From positions 1,984,001 to 2,048,000 of the forward strand of contig CBDCMW010000002.1 of assembly GCA_965219165.1 (NCBI GenBank): a DNA stretch of 64,000 bases, written 5' to 3'. The position numbers and the translations under genes are program-made. Under the pieces are notes generated by a model. That model saw nothing but the letters and a program-made list of their open reading frames with translations. It was not told where the DNA came from and did not search any database. Positions 8,084-17,126 of the stretch are shown one piece after another. The stretch is from Aldehydirespirator sp965219165. GTDB lineage: Bacteria > Actinomycetota > Acidimicrobiia > Acidimicrobiales > Aldehydirespiratoraceae. The stretch's first letter is position 1; each line of letters opens with the position of its first letter.

Positions 8084-10089
8084 GTTCTGTGCCCATTGGC
8101 ACCCTGCTGGTGGCCAACCGGGGCGAGATCGCCCGACGGGTGTTCCGCACGGCCCGGGCCATGGGCATGCGCTGCGTGGCCGTGTTCTCCGACGCCGACA
8201 GCGGCGCCCCGTTCGTGACCGAGGCCGATGTGGCCGTCCGGCTGCCCGGCGGGTATCTGGACAGCGAGGCCGTGGTGGCTGCGGCCGTCGCGGCCGGTGC
8301 GGACGCCGTGCATCCCGGGTACGGCTTCCTGGCCGAGAACGCCGGCTTCGCCCGGGCCGTGTCCGATGCGGGCCTGGTGTGGGTCGGCCCGGCGCCGGCC
8401 GCCATCGAGACGATGGGCGACAAGCTGGCAGCCAAGACCGCAGCCGCAGCCGCGGGTGTGCCCACCCTGCCGTCGTCGGAGGATCCTGCGGATGCCGAGG
8501 AGGTTGGTTTCCCGCTCATGGTCAAGGCGGCCGCGGGCGGGGGCGGCAAGGGCATGCGCCTGGTGTCCGAGGCCGCTGAGCTGGAGGCGTCTGTGGCCGC
8601 GGCCCGGCGCGAGGCTCTGGGCGGCTTCGGAGACGACACCGTGTTCCTGGAGCGCTACCTGCCCCGATGCCGCCACATCGAGATCCAGATCCTCGGCGAC
8701 GCCCACGGGAACGTCGTCCATCTCGGCGAGCGGGAGTGCTCGATCCAGCGCCGCCACCAGAAGATCATCGAGGAGTCGCCGTCGCCCGCGGTCAACGACG
8801 AGCTGCGCGCCGCGATGGGTGGGGCCGCGGTGGGGTTGGCCTCCTCGATCGGCTATTGCTCGGCGGGCACGGTGGAGCTGCTGCTCGACGACGACACCGG
8901 TGAGTTCTTCTTCCTGGAGGTCAACACCCGCCTGCAGGTGGAGCACCCTGTGACCGAGGAGGTCACCGGGATCGACCTGGTGCGAGAGCAGCTGCGGGTG
9001 GCGGCAGGCGAGCCGCTCGGATACAGCCAGGCCGACATCGCCTTCTCGGGCCACGCCATCGAGGCCCGGCTCTACGCCGAGGACCCCGCATCCGGCTTCC
9101 TGCCCGCGGTGGGCACGCTGGCCGCTTTCGCTCCCCCGGCCGAGCCGGCCGTCAGATGGGACAGCGGCGTAGACGCCGGCACGGAGGTCGGCTTGGACTT
9201 CGACCCGATGCTGGCCAAGGTCGTCGCCCACGCCCCGAGCCGGACCGAGGCAGCCGGACGCCTGGCCCTGGCCTTGGAACGCCTGCACGCAGGCGGGGTG
9301 ACCACCAACCGCCACTTCCTAGTGGCGGCGCTGCGCTCGGATGCCTTCCTCGCCGGCGACACCACCACAGACTTCATCGAGCGGGCCGATCCGAGCCGGG
9401 CCGCGGCTCCGTCGGCCGCTGAGTGCCAGCAGGCCGCGGTGGCGGCCGCCATGTGGCTCCAGGATGCCGAGAGGCGCGAGGCCTGGACACTGGGGTGGAT
9501 GCCCAGCGGGTGGCGCCACGGACGGCTTCCACCTGAGCGGGCGGAACTAGCCGTGGAGTCGGCCGCGGGCCCCGTCGAGATGACTGTCTCGTACCGTCCC
9601 GAGCGCGACGGGTCCTTCGTCGTCCAGGCCGTGGGCGGGGACGCCTCGGCCGAGGCTCGTGCACGAGTAGCGGCCTGGTCGCCGGAGACGCTCGACGTCG
9701 AATGGGACAGCCGCCGAGTCCGGTACGCGGTCACCGCCGACGGCGACCGGGTCCACCTGACCGGCGACTCCGAAACGGTCACCGTGAGGAGGCTGCCCCG
9801 GTTCTCACCCCCCGACGCCGGAGGCGCCGCAGGCGGGTTCGCAGCACCCATGCCGGGAGTCATCGTGGAGGTGCGGGTCGAGCCGGGCGAGCAGGTGGCC
9901 GCGGGTCGCACCCTGGTGGTGATGGAGGGCATGAAGATGGAGCACCATGTGAGCGCCCCGTGCGACGGCACGGTGACCGAGGTGCTGGTCGCCCCCGGGG
10001 ACCAGGTGGACAACGGCACTCCGCTGCTGGTGTTCGACGCCGCTGAGGCGGCAACCGCTGCAACGACCGGGCAGGGCGGCGATGGCTGA
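8080..10089 (+). CDS. Acyl-CoA carboxylase alpha subunit (biotin carboxylase-BCCP)
   Basis: About 669 aa from GTG at 8080, which overlaps the beta-subunit stop as GTGA. The frame is open far upstream, but family homology begins at LLVANRGEIARRVFRTARAM. Biotin carboxylase motifs follow: HPGYGFLAENAGFA, the ATP-grasp loop KAAAGGGGKGMRLV, HIEIQILGDAHGNV, ERECSIQRRHQKIIEESPSP and EVNTRLQVEHPVTE. The C-terminal biotinyl domain has VVMEGMKMEHHV with the lysine to be biotinylated; here the motif is EGMKM rather than AMKM. Together with the beta subunit it forms a biotin-dependent MCC/GCC-type complex in the cytosol. Confidence 0.93.
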   Translation: MSSVPIGTLLVANRGEIARRVFRTARAMGMRCVAVFSDADSGAPFVTEADVAVRLPGGYLDSEAVVAAAVAAGADAVHPGYGFLAENAGFARAVSDAGLVWVGPAPAAIETMGDKLAAKTAAAAAGVPTLPSSEDPADAEEVGFPLMVKAAAGGGGKGMRLVSEAAELEASVAAARREALGGFGDDTVFLERYLPRCRHIEIQILGDAHGNVVHLGERECSIQRRHQKIIEESPSPAVNDELRAAMGGAAVGLASSIGYCSAGTVELLLDDDTGEFFFLEVNTRLQVEHPVTEEVTGIDLVREQLRVAAGEPLGYSQADIAFSGHAIEARLYAEDPASGFLPAVGTLAAFAPPAEPAVRWDSGVDAGTEVGLDFDPMLAKVVAHAPSRTEAAGRLALALERLHAGGVTTNRHFLVAALRSDAFLAGDTTTDFIERADPSRAAAPSAAECQQAAVAAAMWLQDAERREAWTLGWMPSGWRHGRLPPERAELAVESAAGPVEMTVSYRPERDGSFVVQAVGGDASAEARARVAAWSPETLDVEWDSRRVRYAVTADGDRVHLTGDSETVTVRRLPRFSPPDAGGAAGGFAAPMPGVIVEVRVEPGEQVAAGRTLVVMEGMKMEHHVSAPCDGTVTEVLVAPGDQVDNGTPLLVFDAAEAATAATTGQGGDG

Positions 10090-10164
10090 GCCCGTCCACG
10101 CCGGCGACTGCGCCCCCGGCCGCGAGGCGGTGCAACGACCGGGCAGGGCGGCGGCGGCTGAGCC
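10059..10164 (+). repeat. Duplicated 34-bp segment at the AtuA start
   Basis: Bases 10059-10092 recur at 10131-10164 with two mismatches, 72 bp apart. The first copy contains the AtuA ATG; in the second the ATG position reads GCG. The duplication therefore adds 24 in-frame codons to the start of AtuA. Confidence 0.75.
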
Positions 10165-11925
10165 GATCCGGATCGCCAACTGCTCCGGCTTCTACGGCGA
10201 CCGCCTGTCGGCCGCGGCCGAGATGGTGAACGACGGGCCCATTGACGTGCTCACCGGCGACTGGCTGGCCGAGCTCACGATGCTGATCCTGGCCCGCACC
10301 CGCGAGAGGCGTCCCGGCGGCGGGTACGCCCGCACCTTCGTCAAACAGATGGAGCAGGCGATGGGCTCCTGCCTGGACGAGGGCATCAAGGTGGTGTCGA
10401 ACGCGGGCGGGCTCGATCCTCGGGGCTGCGCGGAGGCGGTCGCGGACGTGGCCGAGCGCCTGGGCCTGAGCCCGCGGATCGCCTGCGTGGACGGCGACGA
10501 CCTGATGGGGCGGCTGGATCCCGAAGCTGCCGACGCGGTGACGCTTCGCTCGTTCACCACCGGCGAGGCGATGGCCGGCACGTCCAGGATGGTCACCGCC
10601 AACGCATATGTGGGAGGCTGGGGCATCGCGGAGGCTCTGCGCCGCGGCGCCGACATCGTCGTGACCGGCAGGGTCACCGACGCGGCGGTGGTGTGCGGAC
10701 CCGCGGCCTGGCACCACGGCTGGGCCACCGACGACTGGGACGAGCTGGCCGGGGCGGTGGCAGCCGGGCACGTGATCGAGTGCGGCACCCAGGCCACCGG
10801 GGGCAACTACTCGTTCTTCACCGAAGTGGACGGCATGGCCCGCACCGGGTTCCCGTGGGCCGAGGTAGCGGCCGACGGCTCCTCGGTGATCGGCAAGCAC
10901 GACGGCACCGGGGGCGCGGTCACGGTGGGAACGGTCACGGCGCAACTGCTGTACGAGATCGATGCCCCCGCCTATCTGGGACCCGATGTCACCACCCGTT
11001 TCGACACCATCCGGCTCACCCAGGCCGGTCCCGACCGGGTGAGGATCGACTCGGTGCGGGGCGAGCCGCCTCCGCCCACTCTCAAGGTGGCAACCAACGA
11101 GCTGGGCGGATTTCGCAGCGAGATCACCGTCGGCCTGACCGGCCTGGATGTCGAGGCCAAGGCCGAACTGGTTCACGACGCCTTCTGGCGGGCCTGCCCC
11201 CACGACCGGGGCGACTACGCCAAGGTCGTCGAGCGGGTGGTCCGCACCGACAAGGCCGATCCGGCCACCAACGAGGAGGCCACCGCGGTGTGGCGCCTCC
11301 ACGTGTTCGACGACGACGAGTCCAAGCTCGGCCGCACCCTGTCGGACGCGATGAACGAGCTGGCGCTGGCCACCATCCCCGGCATGTTCTCGCCCGGCTC
11401 CGCGGCCCGGCCCCGGGCGTACGGGGTCTACCGGCCGGCCACGGTGCCGGCTGAGGCTGTGCCGCAGTACGTGACCTTCCTCGACGGAGAGCGAACGGTC
11501 GTCGACCCGGTGGCGGCTGAAGCCGCGCCGGCGTCGCCGGTCCCCTCCCCTGCCAGTCCCAGCCCCGCCGCCGACGATCGGGATTGGGGTCCCACGCGGC
11601 TGTCGCCGCTGGGGCGAGTCGTCGGCGCCCGCTCCGGCGACAAGGGCGGCAACGCCAACCTGGGCGTGTTCGCCCGCTCCTCGGACGCCTTCGAGTGGAT
11701 CGACGGCTACCTGAGCGTTCAGCGTCTAGGCGAGCTGCTGCCCGAGGCCGCCCCGCTGCGGGTGGACCGGCACCGTCTGGCCAACATCTGGTCGCTCAAC
11801 TTCGTGATCCACGGCTGCTCGGCGACGGTGTGGCCGCCTCGGACCGCCAGGACGCGCAGGCCAAGAGCCTGGGCGAGTGGCTCCGGGCCCGGGTTGTGGA
11901 CGTCCCCGAGGAGCTGCTCGCATGA
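10082..11925 (+). CDS. AtuA-like protein (DUF1446), frameshift near the C-terminus
   Basis: About 613 aa when the frameshift is repaired. DUF1446/AtuA proteins accompany acyclic terpene and branched acyl-CoA carboxylase pathways; their exact role is unsettled. Signatures are RIANCSGFYGDRLSAAAEMV, DVLTGDWLAELTMLILA, KVVSNAGGLDPRGCAEAV, GRVTDAAVVCGP and GTQATGGNYSFF, and the small C-terminal domain has GRVVGARSGDKGGNANLGVF and NIWSLNFVIHG. At about 11815 the frame shifts: LLGDGVAASDRQDAQAKSLG and EWLRARVVDVPEELLA continue in another frame to a stop at 11925, which is the expected family ending. Restoring one C (GGC to GGCC) repairs it. As written, the frame would run to 12037. Start ATG at 10082 overlaps the alpha subunit. 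Confidence 0.85.
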
Positions 11926-12124
11926 GCGTGGCCGGTGCTCACGGGATGGGCCGCAGACCCGCCCAGACCCTCGGTGCGGGACCTCGCTACGAACTTCTGT
12001 CAATTCTTCACCGCATAGGTGGAAAAGTCGCAGGTAGATCGCCGAGACGAGGCCTTGCGGGCCTCCTTCCGTCGCATTCGGCCTACGCCCAACGGCCAGA
12101 GCAGCCGCGCGAGACTGTCGGACT

Positions 12125-12943
12125 GTGAAGCTGGCAGACCTGCTGCACGACCTGCTCGACGAGCAGCAGAGCCTGGACGAGATTGTGGCCGGACTCGACG
12201 ACGGCCAGTGGGACCGGCCGACCCCGAGCCCCCGCTGGTCGGTGACCGACCAGATCGGCCATCTGTGCTACTTCGACGGGGCGGCCGCGCTGGCCATCCG
12301 GGACCCGGAGGCCTTCTCGGCCGGGGCCGGCGGGCTCATGGAGGCGTCGCTGGTGAGCGAGACCTCTGGAGACGACTTCACTCTGGACGATTTCCGCCGT
12401 CTGGGCCCCGCCGACCGACTGGAGCGCTGGCGCCGGGTCCGCTCGGAGCTGGCCCAGGCCGCCGGCACCCTCGGCGAGCGCGACCGGGTGCGCTGGTACG
12501 GGCCCTCGATGGGGGCGAAGTCTTTCGTCACGGCCCGGCTCATGGAGGCGTGGGCTCACGGCACCGACGTGTGCGACACCGTGGGAGCCCGGCGCGAGCC
12601 CACCCACCGGCTCCGCCATGTGGCCCAGCTCGGGTACATCACGCGTTCCTGGACCTACGTGAACCGGGGCTTTGCGCCGCCCGAGGGCGATGTCCGGGTG
12701 GAGCTGACCGCCCCGTCGGGGGAGTTCTGGACCTGGGGCGACGCCGACGCCGCAGGATCCGATGCGGTGACGGGACCGGCGCTGGACTTCTGCCTGGTGG
12801 TCACCCAGCGCCGCCATGTCGCCGACACCGCCCTGCACGTGGCCGGCGAGCACGCCGAGGACTGGCTGTCGAAGGCCCAGGCCTTCGCCGGACCGCCCAC
12901 CGACGGACCCGCCGCGGCCGACAGCGCCCGGAGCGGCTCATGA
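12125..12943 (+). CDS. TIGR03084-family DinB-like protein
   Basis: 272 aa, GTG start at 12125. It belongs to the actinobacterial TIGR03084 family, related to mycothiol-dependent maleylpyruvate isomerase and DinB four-helix proteins. Diagnostic stretches are DDGQWDRPTPSPRWSVTDQI followed by GHLCYFD, RLMEAWAHGTDVCDTVG and RHVAQLGYITRSWTYVNRG. His in GHLCYFD and in EAWAHGTD match the usual metal-binding positions. The biochemical function is not established. In actinobacteria it sits with AtuA and acyl-CoA carboxylase genes, as here. The stop overlaps the next start (ATGA). The 200-bp gap before it shows no clear gene. Confidence 0.85.
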   Translation: MKLADLLHDLLDEQQSLDEIVAGLDDGQWDRPTPSPRWSVTDQIGHLCYFDGAAALAIRDPEAFSAGAGGLMEASLVSETSGDDFTLDDFRRLGPADRLERWRRVRSELAQAAGTLGERDRVRWYGPSMGAKSFVTARLMEAWAHGTDVCDTVGARREPTHRLRHVAQLGYITRSWTYVNRGFAPPEGDVRVELTAPSGEFWTWGDADAAGSDAVTGPALDFCLVVTQRRHVADTALHVAGEHAEDWLSKAQAFAGPPTDGPAAADSARSGS

Positions 12944-13725
12944 GCCTCGTGGAGACGGCCCGCGACGGCCGGGGAGTGGTCACGGTCACCCTGGCTGATG
13001 AGTCCAATCGCAACGCGTTGAGCCGACGGCTGCTCAGAGATCTGGCCGCGGTGTTGGACGACGCCGATGCGGACCCGGCCGTGCGGGTCGTGGTGCTCAC
13101 CAACGCGGGACGGGTCTTCTGCGCCGGCGCCGATCTGCGGGAGACTTCGGGGGCCGCGGCCGACGACAATCCCGTGGTGGTCAGGGCCAGCGACCTGTTC
13201 GGACGGTTCCGCCGCTCCCCCAAGCCCTACGTGGGCCGCATCTCGGGCCACTGTGTGGCCGGCGGGATGGGACTGGCCGCGGCCATGGACATCTCGATCG
13301 CCCGCGACGACGCCAAGTTCGGCTTCACCGAGGTGCGGGTGGGAGTGGCTCCGGCCATGATCTCGGTGCTGTGCCTGCCCAAGATGCGCCGAGCCGAGGC
13401 GACCGCGGCCTTCCTGCGCGGCAACCGGTTCTCAGCCGCGGAGGCGGCCCGACTGGGCTTGATCAACGCCGCGGTTCCCGCCGACAGCCTCGACGCCGAG
13501 GTGGAGACGGTGGTGGCTGACCTGCTCGCCGGCGGGCCGTCGGCGCTGGCCGCTAGCAAGCATCTCGTGGACCAGGTGCCCGAGATGGCCTTCGATGACG
13601 CTCTCGACTGGGCTGAGAGGCTGTCGGCCCAGCTGTTCGCGAGCGAGGAGGCCGCCGAGGGGATGGACGCCTTCTTGAACAGGCGCACTCCGAAATGGGT
13701 GCCAGACACCGGGGAGGACCGATGA
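12940..13725 (+). CDS. Enoyl-CoA hydratase/isomerase family protein
   Basis: 261 aa from ATG at 12940, which overlaps the previous stop; upstream continuation of the frame is not homologous. It is a crotonase-fold enzyme acting on an enoyl-CoA, probably hydrating the glutaconyl-CoA-type product of the carboxylase in this operon. Motifs are LADESNRNALSRRLLRDLAA, the oxyanion-hole strand RVFCAGADLRETSG, GHCVAGGMGLAAAMDISIA and KFGFTEVRVGVAPAMISV. The acidic residue after FGFTEVRVG fits a hydratase or lyase, but the exact substrate cannot be read. It is followed by an 80-aa gene with another ATGA overlap. Confidence 0.9.
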   Translation: MSLVETARDGRGVVTVTLADESNRNALSRRLLRDLAAVLDDADADPAVRVVVLTNAGRVFCAGADLRETSGAAADDNPVVVRASDLFGRFRRSPKPYVGRISGHCVAGGMGLAAAMDISIARDDAKFGFTEVRVGVAPAMISVLCLPKMRRAEATAAFLRGNRFSAAEAARLGLINAAVPADSLDAEVETVVADLLAGGPSALAASKHLVDQVPEMAFDDALDWAERLSAQLFASEEAAEGMDAFLNRRTPKWVPDTGEDR

Positions 13726-13964
13726 CGGAGATCCTCAAGACGCTGTCGGCCATAACGCCGTCCTGGCTTGAGGAGGCGCTGGCCGAGGACCTGGCCTGGG
13801 CGGGCTTCTATTGGGTGGGTGTGTCGCACGTGCCGTTCATGCACTCGGTGCCCGCCGGCGAGCAGGACCGCGCCCACCGCCGCTTCAAGGCCATGATGCT
13901 GGGCACCCTCGCCGCTGCCGAGCGCTGGAACACGGTCGAGCGCATGGGGGCCCATATCGCATGA
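13722..13964 (+). CDS. Small hypothetical protein in the carboxylase operon
   Basis: 80 aa, ATG at 13722 overlapping the hydratase stop, which argues for a real translated gene. The sequence runs MTEILKTLSAITPSWLEEAL, then AEDLAWAGFYWVGVSHVPFM, and ends RWNTVERMGAHIA. I recognise no family. The last codons and the stop lie inside a 17-bp tandem repeat array (13942-14026), so the C-terminus may have been replaced or truncated by repeat expansion. No signal peptide or membrane span is seen. Confidence 0.55.
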   Translation: MTEILKTLSAITPSWLEEALAEDLAWAGFYWVGVSHVPFMHSVPAGEQDRAHRRFKAMMLGTLAAAERWNTVERMGAHIA

Positions 13965-14026
13965 GGGCCCGTAGCGCGTGAGGGCCCGCAGCGCATGAGG
14001 GCCCGTAGCGCATGAGGGCCCGTATC
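13942..14026 (+). repeat. 17-bp tandem repeat array, five units
   Basis: Five head-to-tail 17-bp units around the core GCATGAGGGCCCGTAGC. The first is degenerate and lies within the end of the 80-aa gene; the last abuts the leader of the alcohol dehydrogenase gene. Each unit carries the palindrome GGGCCC. There are no spacers, so it is not a CRISPR array. Confidence 0.9.
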
Positions 14027-14075
14027 TAGGTGGCGGCAGCCGGCCGATCCGAACCGAGACCGAGGAGGCAGCGCA

Positions 14076-15167
14076 GTGCAAGGACTGATACTGGAGGGCA
14101 CCACTGAGGACAGCGTCCGGCTGTCCGACCACCTGGAGCTTGTCGGGTCGCTGGCGCCGCGCCGGGTGAGGGTGGAGGTCCGCGCCGCCGGGGTGTGCGG
14201 CAGCGACCTGAGCTGCGTGCTGGGCAAGTACTACATGCCAACTCCGCTGGTGCCCGGCCATGAGGCTGCCGGGGTGGTCGTGGAGGTGGGCTCGGCCGTC
14301 ACCTACTGCGCGGTGGGCGACCATGTGATTCTGTCCACGTTCGGCAACTGCGGCCACTGTCCCGATTGCGAGGGTGGTGATCCGGGCAACTGCACACGGT
14401 CGGCGCTGGGAGCGCTCAGCCAGCCCTACGCAGAGCACGGCCGGCCCATATACAACTTCGCCAACATCGGTGCCTTCACCCAGCAGACCGTGGTCAGCGA
14501 GAACCAGTGCATCCCGGTCCCCGCAGAGATGCCCTTGGCTGCGGCCGCGCTGATCGGCTGCGGGGTGGTGACCGGCACCGGAGCGGTGTTCAACCGGGCC
14601 CGGGTGCAGATCGGCGACACCGTGGCCGTGATCGGCGCCGGAGGGGTGGGCCTCAACGTGATCCAGGCGTCCCGGCTGGTCGGCGCCTCCGCCATCATCG
14701 CCATCGACCGGGTGGCCGCCAAGGAGGCCCTGGCGGTCGAGTTCGGCGCCACCGACTTCGTGCTGGCCGAAGGCGGCGACTTCGACGCCGTGGCCGCGGT
14801 CAAGTCGCTGTGCCCCGCCGGGGTGCACCACGCCTTCGAGGTGGTGGGCAGCACGGCGCTGCTGGCGCAGGCCATCGCGATGACCCGGCCCGGAGGCAAC
14901 GTGTGCGCGGTGGGAGTGCCCGACCTGGGGGCCAAGGTCACCTACCCGTTCCTCGACCTGCACCAGAACAAGAGTCTCCTCGGCATCCGCGCCGGCGGGG
15001 CTCGGCCCCGCAAGGACTTCGGAATGCTGGCGGACCTCTACTTGCGGGGCCGCCTCAAGCTCGACGAGATGATCTCGCGCACCGCCGGTCTCGACGGCCT
15101 CCAGGACGCCTTCGACGCCCTCAAGACCGGCGCCGAGGCCCGCACGGTCCTGCTCCCCAACGGCTGA
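14076..15167 (+). CDS. Zinc-dependent alcohol dehydrogenase (MDR family)
   Basis: 363 aa, GTG at 14076 after a strong GAGGAGG site. It is a medium-chain NAD(P)-dependent alcohol dehydrogenase. The catalytic zinc site includes Cys in GVCGSDLSC and His/Glu in PGHEAAGVV. The structural zinc loop has four Cys in GNCGHCPDCEGGDPGNC. The coenzyme fold is VAVIGAGGVGLNVIQASRL followed by AIDRVAAK, where an acidic residue after the fold suggests NAD. It is close to class III/aryl-alcohol type enzymes; the substrate is unknown. It ends the catabolic operon, after the repeat array, and may oxidise an alcohol feeding the acyl-CoA route. Confidence 0.9.
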   Translation: MQGLILEGTTEDSVRLSDHLELVGSLAPRRVRVEVRAAGVCGSDLSCVLGKYYMPTPLVPGHEAAGVVVEVGSAVTYCAVGDHVILSTFGNCGHCPDCEGGDPGNCTRSALGALSQPYAEHGRPIYNFANIGAFTQQTVVSENQCIPVPAEMPLAAAALIGCGVVTGTGAVFNRARVQIGDTVAVIGAGGVGLNVIQASRLVGASAIIAIDRVAAKEALAVEFGATDFVLAEGGDFDAVAAVKSLCPAGVHHAFEVVGSTALLAQAIAMTRPGGNVCAVGVPDLGAKVTYPFLDLHQNKSLLGIRAGGARPRKDFGMLADLYLRGRLKLDEMISRTAGLDGLQDAFDALKTGAEARTVLLPNG

Positions 15168-15195
15168 GCAATCAGAGGCCGAGCGGATGGGCCAA

Positions 15196-15235
15196 TTCAA
15201 CGAGGATCTGACCAGCTCAACGAGGATCTGACAAG
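15196..15235 (+). repeat. Short tandem duplication, 20-bp unit
   Basis: The segment around CAACGAGGATCTGAC occurs at 15198-15212 and again at 15218-15232. It spans the stop codon of the convergent minus-strand gene at 15217 and lies between two convergent genes. Confidence 0.7.
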
Positions 15236-15822
15236 GCGCTGAGCTGCTCCATCTCGGCCACCAGACACACCGACACGGCTGCCCTGGCGACGGCTTCGCA
15301 GCGGGAGAGATCCTTGATGTCGAAGGGGCTGATCACTACCAGCGTCACGCCTAGCCCGTCGTCCCGGACGAGGCTGATGCGCAGCGCTACGCCGCCGTCG
15401 CAAGGCGCTTCCGAAGCGTCCGTGACGCATGCCGTGGCCGGAGCGGTGTCTAGGTCTGTCAGCAAGTTGTCCACCTGGCATGCAGGCAGCGGAGTGGTGA
15501 ACGCGTAGGACGTGAACTCGCAGCCCACAACCCGATACAGGCCGCCGCCTAGATGGTCCATGTCGACGCCGGAGGACGTGAGGGTCATCGTCGGCTCGTC
15601 CACGAGCGCGAAGCCCAGCAGCGTGCCGAGCAGCTGGCAGTTGCCCGCGGCCAGGACCAGCTCGCGGAACTCAGCGGGGTGCAGTGTGCAGCGAGGGTCG
15701 GTCATCGGCCCGATCGAGCACTGGCCGCTGGGGCTGGTCAACTCGAGCCGGGCGCCCGGCAGGTGGAATACGAGCGCGGCTGCGATCTGAAGGGCTCCGG
15801 CCATGGGGGCGCACGAGGTCAT
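15217..15822 (-). CDS. Hypothetical protein, unknown function
   Basis: 201 aa from ATG at 15822, chosen because AAGGAGC precedes it at good distance; the frame continues upstream without sense. It has seven cysteines, including CAPMAG, GQCSIG, DPRCTL, GNCQLL, GCEFTS and PACQVDN, a spacing that suggests disulfides and an exported fold. The N-terminus (MTSCAPMAGALQIAAALVFH) is only weakly hydrophobic, with no clear signal peptide or lipobox. The end of the gene lies in a short tandem duplication, so the C-terminus (LSALSDPR) may be altered. I recognise no family. It is convergent with the alcohol dehydrogenase. Confidence 0.6.
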   Translation of the reverse strand: MTSCAPMAGALQIAAALVFHLPGARLELTSPSGQCSIGPMTDPRCTLHPAEFRELVLAAGNCQLLGTLLGFALVDEPTMTLTSSGVDMDHLGGGLYRVVGCEFTSYAFTTPLPACQVDNLLTDLDTAPATACVTDASEAPCDGGVALRISLVRDDGLGVTLVVISPFDIKDLSRCEAVARAAVSVCLVAEMEQLSALSDPR

Positions 15823-16055
15823 GTGGGTGCTCCTTCGCACTGAGGGATGAGCCGCCGCGAGAGTTGGAGGCTGCGAAGGGAGCGAGACTTCGTCTGGGCG
15901 CTCCGACCCAGAGGCCGAGCCCGCCGCATGGGGGAGGGATCGGCGATCGGCGGCTGACTCTAGCCAAGAACCGGGTGTGGTCCGCAAGCCGTTTCTTGAG
16001 CGGAGGACGGCACGGGGTCCAGGGCCGTGGGCTGGACCCGCTGGGCGGACGTACC

Positions 16056-16946
16056 ATGCCTGCGATGGGCTTGCACCATTTCGGTCCTGGAGTCGATCCC
16101 GGAGAGGTGAGCGATCATCTGCGCCGCTTCGGCTACGCCATCGTGGACGATGTGGCCGACGACGGACTGCTGGACCGGCTGGAGGCCGAGGCCATGCCCC
16201 ACATCGAGGCATCGGCCGCGGGGCGCGACGACTACGACGGCCGGTTCACCCGTCGCACCGGGGCGCTGGTGGCCCGCTGCCCGTCGGTCCGCCCCCTCGT
16301 GATGCATCCGTTGGTGGTGGCGGCAGTGGGGCACTTCCTCGGCCATGCCAGCGCGGTGCAGCTGCATCTCACCCAGATCATCTCGGTGGATCCGGGCGAG
16401 ACCGGCCAGAAGCTGCACCGCGACGAGATGGCCTTCGACTTCTTCGACTTCGGCGTCGACTACCACGTGCAGTGCAACACCATGTGGGCGCTGACCGACT
16501 TCACCGCGGACAGCGGGGCCACGTGGATCCTGCCCGGCACTTCCGGCATCGACGACGAGTCGGCCCGCGGCGTGGCCGGCGCTCAGGCCGAGATGGGCCG
16601 GGGCAGCGTGCTCTTCTACGACGGCAAGGTGCTGCACGGCGCCGGGGCCAACACCAGCGACGGCGTGCGCCGGGGCGTGAACATCACCTACGCGGTGGGC
16701 TGGGTGCGCCAGGAGGAGAACCAGTACCTGGCCTGCCCGCCCGAGATCGCTCGCACTCTCGACGACGACCTGCTCCGCATGATGGGCTACACCCAGGGCG
16801 CATTCGCACTCGGGTATGTGGGAGACCAGACCGATCCGCTGGCCGCGCTGCGGGGCGGCACGGCCAAGGCCAAGACGATCGGCGCGGTGGCCGAGCACAA
16901 CACCGACGCCCGCCGCTTCGTAGCCGACATCGGGAGCGGCCACTAG
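16056..16946 (+). CDS. Phytanoyl-CoA dioxygenase (PhyH) family protein
   Basis: 296 aa from ATG at 16056; ATG at 16065 is also possible. It is an Fe(II)/2-oxoglutarate oxygenase. The sequence shows LRRFGYAIVDDVADDGLLDR at the N-terminus, the iron ligands H-x-D in KLHRDEMAFDF, the beta-strand MWALTDFTADSGATWILPGT, the distal His in YDGKVLHGAGANTSDGVRRG, and the 2-oxoglutarate-binding Arg in that same segment (VRRGVNITYAVGW). All catalytic positions are present and the length is normal. The substrate is unknown; the family hydroxylates acyl-CoAs and varied secondary metabolites. The gene is alone, with no partner close by. Confidence 0.9.
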   Translation: MPAMGLHHFGPGVDPGEVSDHLRRFGYAIVDDVADDGLLDRLEAEAMPHIEASAAGRDDYDGRFTRRTGALVARCPSVRPLVMHPLVVAAVGHFLGHASAVQLHLTQIISVDPGETGQKLHRDEMAFDFFDFGVDYHVQCNTMWALTDFTADSGATWILPGTSGIDDESARGVAGAQAEMGRGSVLFYDGKVLHGAGANTSDGVRRGVNITYAVGWVRQEENQYLACPPEIARTLDDDLLRMMGYTQGAFALGYVGDQTDPLAALRGGTAKAKTIGAVAEHNTDARRFVADIGSGH

Positions 16947-17126
16947 CCGAGGACCGGATCACTCCGACCGCCAGCTGGCTTTCTTCGCAGAATCTGGCCT
17001 ATTCGACCGGGCCGGGGACACTACCCCCAGCCCGGCCCGCGATCTGACCAAGGTTCACTACCATCTGCTGTTGCGGCCCTCTCGGCCGCGACAGACGGCT
17101 GGCTCAGCGAAAGCAGACGATCGACC

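Noticed and set aside
11926..12124. Small open frame starting ATGA after AtuA
   Set aside because: Arg/Gly/Pro-rich shadow-like sequence without family match; overlaps the next gene start in another frame.
12019..12939. N-terminal extension of the enoyl-CoA hydratase frame
   Set aside because: It runs across the TIGR03084 gene in another frame; the hydratase family starts at ATG 12940.
13942..14026. CRISPR array
   Set aside because: Units are directly adjacent with no spacers, only 17 bp long, and no cas genes are present.
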